Origin: Anodontia alba | Lineage: Eukaryota > Mollusca > Bivalvia > Lucinida > Lucinidae | Direction: 5' to 3' | Assembly (NCBI GenBank): GCA_964016985.1 | Contig: OZ024833.1 | Location: 60,153,463-60,217,462, forward strand | DNA: 64,000 nt | Shown here: piece after piece, positions 19,641 through 29,448 of the stretch | Layout of the letters: every line of letters starts with the position of its first letter | Position numbering within the stretch: the first letter of the stretch is position 1 | The notes under the pieces: generated by a model | The model's database searches: none | What the model was told of the DNA's origin: nothing | Seen by the model: only the letters and a program-made list of their open reading frames with translations | Position numbers and translations under genes: made by a program

Positions 19641-19812
19641 ACCATACTTGTCCTAAAGCTGCAGTAAGTCCACTTTACTACCTGCTGTTGTGTCTAAAAA
19701 TGTCTGGATGAGTGTAGAAGCAAATCAGATGCAACATTTTACGGCATCTGCTCTGGATCTACACTGTTTACTCAGGCCTGTCTGTCTGAAAACTTAGGAT
19801 AAACATGGTAGT
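19641..19812. mobile_element. HP-5E copy
   Basis: ACCATACTTGTCCTAAAGCT to AAACTTAGGATAAACATGG, with ATGCAACATTTTACGGCAT as the loop. Confidence 0.6.
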
Positions 19813-19849
19813 TTTGTCATAGCAGCAAATTCACCGGAAACGTTTTGAT

Positions 19850-20058
19850 TTAACTCTTAAAATGCCAAGCAAAATTTGCAGCAGATGACTCTCTTTTTTT
19901 TATTGTTCAGAGAACAACAGTCTTGACATTTCATGTGAATCATCTGTTAAGCAGATGATTCACAAGTAATGTCAAGAATTATTTTCTTTGAAAAATAATA
20001 CAAAGAAAATATTTAAAGGTGTCGTCTGCTGCATTTGTTGCTGGTAATTTAACAGTTA
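19850..20058. mobile_element. TTAA-2 copy
   Basis: TTAACTCTTAAAATGCCAAG on the left. Arms GACATTTCATGTGAATCATC and GATGATTCACAAGTAATGTC. The right side is GTCGTCTGCTGCATTTGTTG, then TTAACAG. Confidence 0.78.
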
Positions 20059-20195
20059 AGAACCTTGTTTATCTGAAAATAAGATTTAAAATCAATAGAA
20101 AATGAATGGACACGCTTTAATTATCCATACAATATTAGACATTGATGCAAATGAATGTTTGCAGCCAGTGCCAACACATAAAATTAAAACAGTTG

Positions 20196-20403
20196 AATAA
20201 CCTTTACCACTTTCTGGGTAAAAAATTCAGCAGATGGCAAAATGATATTTTTCTTATTTTCCCCAGAAAACTGGTTTTGATATTCATGCAAATTGTCTCC
20301 AATGAGTACAGTTTGCATGAAAATGTAAAAGCTCGCTTTCTGGGAAAATAAGAAAACTATTTTAAAATGTCGCCTGCCGATTTTTTTACCCAGAGTGCTA
20401 TGA
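20196..20403. mobile_element. TTAA-3 copy
   Basis: AACCTTTACCACTTTCTGGG to TTACCCAGAGTGCTATG. The hairpin GCAAATTGTCTCC..GTACAGTTTGCATG is partly decayed. Confidence 0.75.
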
Positions 20404-20815
20404 TAAAATAATGCCTCACAACAAATGTACTGAAATGAAAAAGAAATGCACACGTAGCAGAAATGCACTATCTATACATTGCTACAAAGTGCAATTCAAG
20501 ACAGACAGCACTGGTGGGTCAACTCGACAGTCTCTGAGTGTGGCTGGGAAAATGATCCTGAAAGGGGGCTTACAAGTGTTTCATTTAACCTTAACTTCGT
20601 GTAATTTAAGCAGAAAAGCAGACCCTGATCTGTGTCTGCACTATTTGCCAATGTCCCAGATGTCCCAGTCCAGGCTTTAAAGAAAATCCTCTATCAAAAC
20701 ACAAAAAAACACTCCGACGTCACAGCGTCAAAAATAGCGTGGCTATAAATAACCGTTACCTAGATTTCATCTAACCCGCTGTTTACATTGGTCAATGAAA
20801 TCACAGGGACAACTC
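20404..20815. other. Unassigned stretch with a promoter-like patch
   Basis: Around 20714-20752 the sequence shows a CRE-like CGACGTCACAGCGTCA followed by a TATA-like CTATAAATAACC. There is no downstream gene to support a promoter call. A short CAGACCCTGATCTGTGTCTG hairpin remnant lies near 20620. Confidence 0.3.
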
Positions 20816-20817
20816 CC

Positions 20818-21045
20818 TTATCCCATTGTAGTCGGGACACCCGTAAAAGGGTAACTGGCAAACAGTGCAGACCCAGATCAGACGCCACAGAATGTGGCAT
20901 CTGATCAAGGTCTCCACTGTTTGCAAACAGTTTATCCATTTTTCTCTAGGAATATGTATATCTCATAGCCGGACATACCTAAAATTAAAATTGGTCTCTT
21001 CCAATATATAGTGTGGGAGAGTCTATTCAGTATACAATGGGTTAA
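20818..21045. mobile_element. TTAA-6 copy
   Basis: The left end is decayed (CTTATCCCATTGTAGTCGGG). The right end TATACAATGGGTTAA is intact. Hairpin GACGCCACAGAATGTGGCAT. Confidence 0.8.
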
Positions 21046-21278
21046 GGAAATTTTGGCATTTGTATACTATGGCTCGAATGTAAATAATTGACCCAAAAAG
21101 CAACTAATTATGAACAGTTTTCATTCACATTTCTACAACATATTCCTTGTATTACTTGCTGTATAATTATGTACATGTATGTCGAAACTGGGCCAAAGTT
21201 TAGGTGCATATCTGTTTCTAGTTAATGTGTGCTAACAGTATTTGAGTCATTTTAGGAATCTGATGGAGTGACAAGAAA

Positions 21279-21498
21279 TTAGCCCTTGTCATGCTGAATA
21301 AATTAAGATGCTACCTACGCCCACATTTAATTTTTAGCCAATCAGATTACTAGGTCCAGATTTTTTAAATAAATTCACATACATTATATGGCAAACAGTG
21401 TAGATCCAGATCAGTTGGCTTCTTCAGAAGCCAACTGATCTGGAGCTACACTGTTTGCAAAGGCAGGACATATCCGGGTTCAGCAGGACTAGGATTAA
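21279..21498. mobile_element. TTAA-1 copy
   Basis: TTAGCCCTTGTCATGCTGAA to CAGCAGGACTAGGATTAA. The centre TTGGCTTCTTCAGAAGCCAA is a perfect palindrome. Confidence 0.87.
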
Positions 21499-21619
21499 GG
21501 CAAACACACCATAAAAGGCATGCAAACTTGCAAATCCTAACTGGCCATATAGGGCATGCAAAGTTTCAAATCTTATCTGACAAGAAAATCAAAGTAAATT
21601 ACTACCCCAAATATTTAGA

Positions 21620-21945
21620 TGCCTTAAATTCTTCTCGTATTCTAAAATTTGATCAAGCCCATCTGACTCCATGGTGATGTGTCTGAAGGCTGCTGGCTGA
21701 ACAGTCTGATATGGGTCTACACTAAGTGCTTGCTTAACATTTATGTTGGGTGGTCTTTTCCACCTCAACTCTTTGGATCGGTCTATTTCGAATAGAATGC
21801 CTGTTTAGTTTTTATTATTACAATGTTTTACAGAAATTCCTGTATTTAATACAAACAGTGCAGACCCCAATCAGATGCCACATTCTGTGGCATCTGCTCT
21901 GAGTCAGCATTGTTTGCCAAGTACCTTCTTGTGGGGTTTGACTGA
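21620..21945. mobile_element. HP-5E fragment and reversed TTAA-6-like copy
   Basis: To ~21735: TTCTAAAATTTGATCAAGCC, TGATGTGTCTGAAGGC and GATATGGGTCTACACTAAGT. From ~21755: CTATTTCGAATAGAATGCC and ACAAACAGTGCAGACCCCAA with loop ATGCCACATTCTGTGGCAT. Termini are unclear. Confidence 0.45.
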
Positions 21946-21949
21946 CTGA

Positions 21950-22236
21950 GTCAAGGTCTTAGGATCCAGTCAACCCATTAGGGTCACATTGAGCCAGTGA
22001 GTTTACCTAACCATACCTTTCTTGGGCAGGCTTTGTCCTCTAAGCAATTAACCAGTATTTTTGCACATTCTTTAACCAAAAACTGACAAACTGCCCTTCT
22101 TGAATCAGGGGAAGGTAGAGAATGACCATAGAAAATATTTCATGATTAATCTGAATGAAAGAATGTAGCCAGATCCGGCAGGGATCGAACCCGTGATATC
22201 CTGATCACCATCTGACTTAGCCACTGAGGCTAGCTG
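21950..22236 (-). mobile_element. Old SINE-t copy
   Basis: From GTCAAGGTCTTAGGATCCAG to GACTTAGCCACTGAGGC. The B-box side GGGATCGAACCCGTGATAT is clear. The tail bases (GTTTGTGTTGAGG) are decayed. Confidence 0.75.
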
Positions 22237-22295
22237 TCAAGCATGTCTGTCCAATTATTTCGGATAAATATAAAGTCAGAGGCTTATAATTCTGA

Positions 22296-22511
22296 TTAAC
22301 CCTTGTCATGCTGAATAAATTAACATGCGACGCCCACTTCTAATTTTCAGCCAATCAGATGACTTGAGCCAGACGGTTTATATAAATCCATGTACTTTTA
22401 ATGGCAAACAGTGCAGATCCAGATCAGTTGGCTTCTTCAGAAGCCAACTGATCTGGATCTACACTGTTTGCAAAGGCAGGGTATATCCCGGTTCAGTAGG
22501 ACTAGGGTTAA
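22296..22511. mobile_element. TTAA-1, complete
   Basis: TTAACCCTTGTCATGCTGAA to CAGTAGGACTAGGGTTAA, with TTAA at 22296-22299 and 22508-22511. Confidence 0.9.
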
Positions 22512-22592
22512 GTATACTGATCATAACAGTGAGCTATGTCATTCAACACCAGATGCTTTGCTCATAGCTTTAGCTAACAGGGGAATGTAGAT

Positions 22593-22665
22593 ACGGTAAA
22601 TGTCCTAAAATTTCGTACACCAAAGTTTCTCGCAAAACAGTGCAGACCCAGATCAGACAGCTCCC
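22593..22665. mobile_element. HP-5F left-half fragment
   Basis: TACGGTAAATGTCCTAAAAT is a perfect HP-5F left end, followed by CAAAACAGTGCAGACCCAGA and an abrupt loss of match after CAGACAGCTCC. Confidence 0.65.
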
Positions 22666-22865
22666 TCCCTGTAAATGAAGTGTACCAGAACCAAGGGCAA
22701 ATCAAACAAACTAATCTTCCTACTATTATCAATGTTCCCCGCTTTGCTAGTGGCAGGGGACAGTAAGAAAAATAACAACAGTTTTTTTGGTTGAGAAAAG
22801 CACCTGTTCTGGTTCTATTTAGTCCATCTCCAAGTGTCAGCTCCTCTGGTCTTGTTTTTTTGTTT

Positions 22866-23236
22866 GTGTTTTACGGCCCAGTCACCCCAATTGGGTCTTG
22901 TCGAGCGCTGTCAGCTTACCTGTCCACACTTTTATTAGTTTGTTTGTGTTGAGATTTTACGGACCAGTCAACCCAATGGGGTCATGTTGAGTGTGGTCAG
23001 TTTACCTAACCACACTATTATTAGGCAGGCTTAGTCCTCTAAACAGTTAACCAGTATTGTGCACATTCTTTCGCCAGAAACTGACAACTGCCTTTCTTGA
23101 ATCAGCTGAAGGGAGAGTAGAAAATATTTCATGATCAAATCTCCACGAAAGAATGTTAGCGACCCAGCGGGGGTCGAACCCGCAACCTCCTGATTACCAG
23201 TCAGATGCACATCCAACTGACCCACTGAAGCCAGCT
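22866..23236 (-). mobile_element. Two SINE-t units in tandem sharing one TSD
   Basis: A 70-bp tail fragment (22866-22938, GTTTTACGGCCCAGTCACCC to CACACTTTTATTA) is followed at 22939 by a nearly complete reversed unit ending CCAACTGACCCACTGAAGC. The near-duplication AGCTCCTCTGGTCTT / AGCTCCCCTGGCCTT (two mismatches) flanks the pair at ~22851 and 23233. A dimeric transcript, or slippage during reverse transcription, would explain a single duplication. Confidence 0.75.
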
Positions 23237-23289
23237 CCCCTGGCCTTAGCTTTTTATTATAGCCCCCTCCCACCCCCCGGCCTCACAAC

Positions 23290-23372
23290 ATATTCACACC
23301 ACCCTTGATCAGTTGCTGCATTCTAGTCTGTTTGCAAACTACCTTTTGTTGGTCCAAAGTAAAATGGGTTAT
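23290..23372. mobile_element. TTAA-6 right-end remnant
   Basis: TTGATCAGTTGCTGCATTCT and GTTTGCAAACTACC, then CCAAAGTAAAATGGGTTA. Left half missing. Confidence 0.45.
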
Positions 23373-23469
23373 TAATGGGTCTGAATATCTACAATGACTT
23401 TACAATGTATGTTGTGGAGCAAAAAAAAAAAAAAAAAATAGCAAAAACAAATTCATCAAAGTTATCTTA

Positions 23470-23930
23470 TAACTTGAGTACTGGGACAGACATTTAGCCT
23501 GAGCAAATTGTGTAGACCCAGATCAGACACTGTTTGCCACTAATCCAGCAACATCTGAGACACATTAACAGGTAGGAAAATTGTCTTTGTTTGTGTTGAG
23601 GTTTTATGGCCCAGTCAACCCAATAGGATCAGGTCGAGCACGGTCAGTTTACCTAACCACACGTTTACTGAGCAGGCTTAGTCCTCTAAGCGGTTAACCA
23701 GTATTGTGCACATTCTTTCGCCAGAATCTGACAAATGCCCTTCTTGAATCAGCGGAAGGGAGAGAATGACCGTAGAAAAAACTGTTCATGATCAATCTCC
23801 ACGAAAGAATGTTCGCGAACTCGGCCTCCAGTCAGACGGAAAATTGTCTTGTTCAAATTTTAGGACACTGAGATATGATAATGAGTTAAAAGTGTCCCAA
23901 TATTTAGGGCAAATATGTTATACTCATATC
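23470..23930. mobile_element. HP-5E copy split by a SINE
   Basis: TGAGTACTGGGACAGACATT on the left, ATTGTGTAGACCCAGATCAG as the hairpin, then the SINE. GTTCAAATTTTAGGACACTG and TGTCCCAATATTTAGGGC follow on the right. Confidence 0.65.
23588..23837 (-). mobile_element. SINE-t with TSD, head partly deleted
   Basis: Reversed copy. The body is normal as far as ACGAAAGAATGTTCGCG, then most of the tRNA head is missing and GGCCTCCAGTCAGAC closes it. The 13-bp duplication GGAAAATTGTCTT lies at 23575-23587 and 23838-23850. Confidence 0.88.
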
Positions 23931-23996
23931 TGGACCCTTGGCTAATCTGGTTGTGTACCCATGGTTTTGCCACTTGTAATTGCATCAAGGAAGCTT

Positions 23997-24231
23997 TTGA
24001 TTGATTGTGTTGGGGTTTAACGACACGTCAACCCTTGAGGGTCATTTTGTGTCGTCTCCCAGAGAAAGGGAGAAAAGAGATAAAAGAGAGAGTAGAGGAG
24101 ATGAAAGAGAGGGACAGGGAAGAAAGAGGAACAGGAATGAAAGTGAAGAAACAGAAGAAATAAAAACATTCCCCCTCTACCCTTACCCACTACAAGGATA
24201 GCAGGCCTTGCCCAACTGTAAGCCAATATCA
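23997..24231 (-). mobile_element. SINE-J copy, 5'-truncated
   Basis: It begins TTGATTGATTGTGTTGGGG and keeps the purine tract. It stops at GTAAGCCAATATCA, where the full copies continue with GCTGGACGCCCC or GTTGGACGCCCC. It abuts a TTAA-2 copy. Confidence 0.78.
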
Positions 24232-24432
24232 TTTTTTTTTTTATTTGTTTATTTTTTGAGAGCAAATAAGCTTGAGATTTCTTGTAAATAATCTGCCTAG
24301 AAATAAAGCCTGAAATTTCATGTAGGCAGACAGTTCACATGAAATGTTAATCCTTATTTTCTCTGAAAAAAAAATTCAGAACATAGTCAGCTCTGAGAGT
24401 CAGCTGTTGTTGTGATTCCTGATTTAAGGGTT
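24232..24432. mobile_element. TTAA-2 copy
   Basis: Arms GCAAATAAGCTTGAGATTTC and ACATGAAATGTTAATCCTTA. The right end is TGTGATTCCTGATTTAAGGG, then TTAA. The left terminus is lost at the SINE-J junction. Confidence 0.65.
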
Positions 24433-24461
24433 AAAAATTTTCTTTCCTGTACAAATATACG

Positions 24462-24675
24462 AGAATACTGTATTAACCCTAAGAATTGGGTCACCTAAAC
24501 TCCTTACCAAAAATTTGAAAAAAAAATCTACTATCTGTTGATATCTAAAATAGTGCTGGATGAGTGGTAAACAGTGTATACTCTGATCAGAAGCCGCATT
24601 CTGCAGCATCTGATCTGGGTCTAAACTGTTTGCTCGTGCCTGTCTGTCCCAATATCAAGAGTTATTACGGTAGAT
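24462..24675. mobile_element. HP-5E copy
   Basis: TACTGTATTAACCCTAAGAA to AATATCAAGAGTTATTACGG. Hairpin AAGCCGCATTCTGCAGCAT with GATCTGGGTCTAAACTGTTT. Confidence 0.7.
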
Positions 24676-24846
24676 GCCGATTTCATCAGGCGTACCAATA
24701 ACTAAATGAAAGATCTTTTCTTCTGCGTAAAGTAAACATACTGTTATACACACGAAAGATATCTTTTTTACCTTTAAAACTTACCTGGATTCCTGCCAGT
24801 AACACAAATATGTCACACAGATAAGAGGGCAATTCAACTTTTGCAT

Positions 24847-25030
24847 AGTTCCAGATAAGGCGCTTTTTCAACTGAAGAATATTGATATTTTTCTTATTTC
24901 TAGACAAAATCATATGTTATGGAACTCACTAGAAGCACCTCAATGAGGCACTTCAAGTGAGTACCTCAATGAATGTTTTGGTCGAGAAATAAGGAAACTA
25001 TTAAGTGGATATCTCCTCTTATCTGTAGCT
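24847..25030. mobile_element. HP-4 copy
   Basis: AGTTCCAGATAAGGCGC to CTTATCTGTAGCT, with loop AAGCACCTCAATGAGGCACTT. Confidence 0.8.
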
Positions 25031-25036
25031 ATGTCA

Positions 25037-25125
25037 AGCCAAATAACTTTCTTATTTCTCCATGAAAATATATGCAATAGCACTTGGTACTCATTAAAAT
25101 TTCCCCTGTGAGGCAGTTACAATAA
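25037..25125. mobile_element. HP-4 left-arm fragment
   Basis: CTTTCTTATTTCTCCATGAA, GGTACTCATTAAAATTTCCC and TGTGAGGCAG. Only one arm. Confidence 0.5.
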
Positions 25126-25247
25126 AAAAAAGAATCAAATCACACATTTAGACAGAAACAGAAGGACAAAAATATTCAGACAGTTTTCACCTAATTTAAC
25201 CCAAATTAAAGTACAAATCACAACTGCAACAGATGACAATATATATA

Positions 25248-26482
25248 CAGTAAAACCTCAATAATTCGAAGTGCAAGGGACTGCAGGAATTTCTTCGAAT
25301 TATCGGTAGTTCGAATTTCCGAAATCGGTAGTGTTCGGATATGTTCGGATTTTTTTAATTTAATATCGTTGAAGTAATGGGAACATCTGCCTAAGCATTA
25401 AAAATAATGAGTTGCTTGAAGGTTGAGCTAATCGCTTGACAGGCCTACGTACGTAACCAGAAAATAAAAAAAGAAAACATGAACTTACAGTTTTATTTAT
25501 AGCTATTTACAATAACGAAAACGAAGGTTAAATGTAAAGTAATGAACCAATTTACTGACGAAATATTTAACCTTGCAAAACCGGTACAAAAAAGACAAAC
25601 GTTGACAGATAGCGTAGTTTTGTATTAGTCTGCAAAGAAACTGGCTGATGCAGACCTGAAAGGGCAAACTCCACGTTTCTAGCCAATTTTGTTTCGCCTT
25701 TTTGCCCCTACTTTCACTTTAAAAAACGTCCATAAATATTCAGGAAATTCGTCTCAGAATTGTTATTTTTGCTGTAACCGTACTATTACAGATCATTCGT
25801 ATTTACACGTTACATGAATCACTGATCTTTAAAATCATTAAAGTTCATTAATGACCCATACTTAAAAAAAACATCAAATAAGACATCATTGCTAACGATC
25901 TCAAATAAAGACACCCTTTACTCAATCAAGGATCATCACTCAATAGTGTGACCGTTAATCCGGTGTCAATTACCTGTAGCGAATAAACCTGTGAAGTCAC
26001 TCGGGTGTGTAACAATCGAACTCGCCGCACAAAGAAATCATGATCGTCGTGCGTGACCTTGATTGGCAGTTTGGAATTTCGAATTTGGCAGGGGATTTTA
26101 AAAGGAATTTCTTTGATTGGGTCCGACGAATCTGTTCGGAATATTCACCGTTAATCCGGTGTCAGTTACCTGTAGCGAATAAACCCGTGAAATCACTCGG
26201 GAGTGTAACAATCGAACTCGCCGCACAAAGAAATCATGATCATCATGCGTGACCTTTATTGGCAGTTTGGAATTTCGAATTTAGCAGGGGATTTTAATAT
26301 GAATTTCTTTGCTTGGGACCGACGAATCTGTTCGAAAAATTGATTTTTTCGAAAAATTGAAATTCGAAAAATCGGTGATATTTTTGCAATAAATTATAGT
26401 GAAAAAATTCCGGACCATCAGTCGTCTTCGAAAAATCCGGTAGTTTCGAAAAATTGGCGTTCGAATTACCGAGGTTCCACTG
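25248..26482. mobile_element. Non-autonomous pogo/Tigger-like element with TA duplication
   Basis: The left TIR CAGTAAAACCTCAATAATTC and right TIR GAATTACCGAGGTTCCACTG are inverted copies. Both are followed inward by TTCGAA-rich subterminal motifs. TA flanks both ends (25246-25247 and 26483-26484). The CAGT..CCTCG..AATTCGAA style is typical of pogo/Tigger elements (Tc1-mariner superfamily). There is no transposase frame, so it would need one in trans. A 196-bp direct duplication sits inside (see 25951). Confidence 0.82.
25951..26342 (+). repeat. 196-bp tandem duplication inside the pogo-like element
   Basis: ACCGTTAATCCGGTGTCA starts at 25951 and again at 26147. Both units run through AACTCGCCGCACAAAGAAAT and GGCAGTTTGGAATTTCGAA to CGACGAATCTGTTCG. 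They differ by a few percent. Confidence 0.88.
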
Positions 26483-26789
26483 TATATATTTTCTTTTCCA
26501 GAGAAAATAAGGCTTGGCATTTCATGTGATTCATCTGCTGAAAATAAAAAGAAAACTTTAGAATGTCAATAAGTGTGCAGCTGTTGTAATTAAGACTTTA
26601 GGGGTTAAAAGGACACAACATCATGTGACATGCCCAACAAAGCCCCAAATTAACCTTGCTGAGAGACAAAGTCAAAGTATACAGATTGCAGCACTAAGGG
26701 TGCACAAAGTTGAGTCATGAACATAATGGAAGCAATGTTGTACAAGTTGTACAAATGCAGTTATATTTTATACAAAAATGCAAGTCCGA

Positions 26790-27137
26790 TCTAATCAACC
26801 TAATATTACTGCACCGTGCAATTAGGTTTTTCAAAATTACTGGGAAAACTGTTAAAATATGTATCCACCTATATAAATTTACACTTTCAAAACAAGATCA
26901 GCAAAAATTAATGACTTATTAAATGGTGTTCATGCTATGGTTTGTGTTTTTCCCCTGATTTTCTGTATAAAAGCATATGTTGTGGGTACAACAAGTTGAT
27001 GCAATTCAAATGGATACCCACATATGCCTTTATAAAGAAGTAGACAAAAAATGTACAAAGACTACGGAATTACCTGACTGTGTGCTTAAAGGGGTGCTTA
27101 AAGGGGTATGTGCGGTAATTAGGTCGAATGTAACCCA
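26790..27137. mobile_element. Element G copy (TA-type MITE)
   Basis: The left end is decayed (ATTACTGCACCGTGCAATTA). The right end is TGTGCGGTAATTAGGTCGAA. The inner hairpin CATATGTTGTGGGTAC / GATGCAATTCAAATGGATAC is shared with G copies at 32078 and 50279. Confidence 0.75.
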
Positions 27138-27236
27138 GGTACTGTTGACAATACAGTGAAACCCAAGCACATCCGTTACCATCATCATCATAAATGCATG
27201 AACAGTCAGGTGATATGTGATACCACACCATGTTTT

Positions 27237-27433
27237 AAGATGAGGATTTGGTGTTTTACGTCCCTTTCAACATTATTTAAGACACACCGAGATGACAGAA
27301 GTGCGATAATGAAAGGCTCTTTGCAATGAAGCACCGTACAGTAATGAGCAGAATTCCGCCTCCAGCAGGAACGCCATTCAAACCTGTGATCTCGTGATCC
27401 GAAGTCTGGAGCACTTACCACTTAGTCACCTGG
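27237..27433 (-). mobile_element. SINE-Q, a third tRNA-like SINE family
   Basis: In reverse complement it reads CCAGGTGACTAAGTGGTAAG (A-box region), then GATCACGAGATCACAGGTTT with a B-box-like GGTTTGAATGG. A tail follows, reading GTTGAAAGGGACGTAAAACA and CCAAATCCTC. I see only one copy and no clear target duplication. Confidence 0.65.
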
Positions 27434-27457
27434 ATACTTTTTCAGTCGTTATCATAG

Positions 27458-27621
27458 GTCTACATAAGAGTGGGTATCAGGTAAATATTTTTCAGTATTT
27501 CTCCACAAAATTATACTTTGTGGTGAAGCCCTTCTAATGAGTACCCACAACTATGTTTTTGTGGAGAAATAAGAAAAATATCAATACGTTTGGACTGAAA
27601 AAGCATCTTATCAAGAGCTAT
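27458..27621. mobile_element. HP-4 copy
   Basis: The left terminus is decayed. Arms CACAAAATTATACTTTGTGG and ACCCACAACTATGTTTTTGT, right end CATCTTATCAAGAGCTATGG. Confidence 0.65.
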
Positions 27622-28055
27622 GGTTATTATGAAAACTGTTATTTTTTTTCTTCTCTAAAGTACATTATCGACATCTCATGTAAAAGATGATATAACAGCT
27701 TGGCTTTTTAACCGAACTTATCAGAATATGCCCAGGGAATGGCAGTTTAACTGAACTTCCATGATTTTCAAAACAAATATTGCTGTCCGTTTATTTCTAC
27801 CTGCAGCTGAGTAAAGTTAACCTGCAGCTAATGTAAACACCTAGCCAAAATCCTGTGAGGTTTCAAATTTCAAACCATATAAACAGTATTGTTGACAGAT
27901 GTATAATAAAACCAGAACTTAATACATTAATTTCAGGTAACAGGTAATAAAGCCATCTTACAAATGCAAAATCCATCTAAGATTTTCCAAGGCCAACTGA
28001 ACCCTATATGTCTTAAATTTTGGTTTATTTTTGAGTTTAATGCCATGGTCATCAC
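27622..28055. other. Unassigned stretch
   Basis: No recognisable element, array or gene beyond a possible TTAA-2 scrap near 27640-27690. Confidence 0.35.
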
Positions 28056-28228
28056 TATTAACAACCCGGATATACCCTGCCTGTGCAAACAGTGCCAACT
28101 GATCTGGATCTGCACTGTTTGCCATTATGTATGTGAATTTATAACAACAATCCGGATCATGTAATCTGATTGGCTGAAAGTTAGAAATGGGCGTGGCATC
28201 TTAATTTATTCAGCAGGACAAGGGTTAA
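28056..28228. mobile_element. TTAA-1 with internal deletion
   Basis: TTAACAACCCGGATATACCC on the left lacks the first TIR bases. The hairpin collapses to CAAACAGTGCCAACTGATCT. The right end TTCAGCAGGACAAGGGTTAA is perfect. Confidence 0.78.
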
Positions 28229-28665
28229 GGTCATGCCGAGCTGGTCAGTTTACCTAACCACTCATTGCCTGGGTAGCCTCTAAGTAGTTAATTGTTTATT
28301 GTGTTGGGGTTTAACGACACGTCAACCCTTGTGGGTCATTTTGTGTCGTCTCCCAGAGAAAGGGAGAAAAGAGATAGAAGAGATAGTAGAAGAGATGAAA
28401 GAGAGGAACAGGGAGGAAAGAGGAACAGAAATGAAAGGGAAGAAACAGAAGAAATAAAAACATTCCCCCTCTACCTTTACCTACTTCAACGATAGCAGGC
28501 CTTGCCCAACTGTAAGCCAATATCAGTTGGACGCCCCGGTGACACAAGATATATGACACCTTCGCACCACCCGACCACCCCCTCTAAGTAGTTAACCAGT
28601 ATTTCTGCAGATTCTATTGCCAGAAATTGACAAATGCCTTTCTTGAATCAGCATATATTGTCCTT
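28229..28665 (-). mobile_element. SINE-t copy split by SINE-J
   Basis: GGTCATGCCGAGCTGGTCAG and CTGGGTAGCCTCTAAG on the left. After the insertion come AACCAGTATTTCTGCAGATT and GACAAATGCCTTTCTTGAA. The tRNA head is not found. Confidence 0.68.
28292..28581 (-). mobile_element. Full-length SINE-J with 14-bp TSD
   Basis: This is the clearest SINE-J, at 290 bp. The 14-bp duplication CTCTAAGTAGTTAA lies at 28278-28291 and 28582-28595, inside a SINE-t copy. The tail side is TTGTGTTGGGGTTTAACG and the other end is CCACCCGACCACCCC. A long duplication and a simple-repeat tail are hallmarks of LINE-driven retroposition. Confidence 0.88.
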
Positions 28666-28721
28666 AATTACCCCTGGAAGAACCTCCATGAAATTTCACC
28701 ACAATTTTGAAAGCGAGGTGT

Positions 28722-28864
28722 TTAACCCTTAAAATGCCAAGAAAACCTGCATCTGAAAATGTCATGTAGAGGAGCAGTCTGATCTGGGTCCACGCTGTTT
28801 GCAAAAATGACTTTTAAAATCACAAGCAGATGACAATTGTTGTGATTGTCAGTTTCAGGGTTAA
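28722..28864. mobile_element. TTAA-2h: TTAA-2-like ends with a CAAACAGTG-type core
   Basis: Ends are TTAACCCTTAAAATGCCAAG and GTTTCAGGGTTAA. The centre is GAGCAGTCTGATCTGGGTCC and CGCTGTTTGC, not the GACATTTCATG hairpin of TTAA-2. Half of the hairpin is deleted; the full form is at 34682. Confidence 0.75.
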
Positions 28865-28884
28865 CTTTTTTTTTCAGGTGTATA

Positions 28885-29045
28885 TTTAGACACCTACCAT
28901 AATTCGCCCTAAATATAGGATAGATAAGCCTTGGACCCAAATCAGAGACCTCAGCATTTGATCATGATCTACACTATTTGCCACTCACCCAGTGCTTTTT
29001 AGGGCAATCTAAAATGGACTGGTTCAAACTTTAGGACATGTATGG
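28885..29045. mobile_element. Decayed HP-5E copy
   Basis: AATTCGCCCTAAATATAGG, GACCCAAATCAGAGACC and TTCAAACTTTAGGACATG. Confidence 0.5.
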
Positions 29046-29448
29046 CATGGTAAATGTCTAAAATTTTCGAACACTTTATTCCATACTGTTTTGGCTTAAA
29101 TTTTGCTTTTTTATACATTTGTCTCTTAATCCTTGTCATGCTGAATAAACTAAGATACCACACCCACTCCCAATTTTCAGCCAATCAAATTACTTGATCC
29201 AGGTTGTTGATACAAATTCAAATATCTAATGACAAACAATGCAGAAGCCAACTGATCTGGATCTATACTGTTTGCTAAGACAGGGCATGCCGTGTTCAGC
29301 AAGAGAAGGGTTAAAATGCTTAGTGGAATGGCAAACAGTGAAGACCCTGACCAGACTGCTCCTTCAGTCTGGTCTAGGTCTGCACTGTTTGCATATGGCA
29401 TTTTATGAGAAACTTTGGTGTTCGAAATCTTAGAACATTTACCATAAG
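29040..29448. mobile_element. HP-5F copy split by TTAA-1
   Basis: Left GGTAAATGTCTAAAATTTTC and TTGGCTTAAATTTTGC. The right side resumes with AATGCTTAGTGGAATGGCAA, a loop of ACTGCTCCTTCAGT, and the end AAATCTTAGAACATTTACCA. Confidence 0.78.
29126..29314. mobile_element. TTAA-1 nested in HP-5F
   Basis: TTAA flanks both sides (29126-29129 and 29311-29314): TTAATCCTTGTCATGCTGAA to TTCAGCAAGAGAAGGGTTAA. The hairpin is shortened (AATGCAGAAGCCAACTGATC). Confidence 0.85.

Larger units (their letters stand above)
25198..26608. mobile_element. TTAA-2 copy split by a pogo-like element
   Basis: Left part AAATCACAACTGCAACAGAT, right part CCAGAGAAAATAAGGCTTGG to GACTTTAGGGGTTAA (TTAA 26605-26608). The large insertion accounts for the gap. 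Confidence 0.68.
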
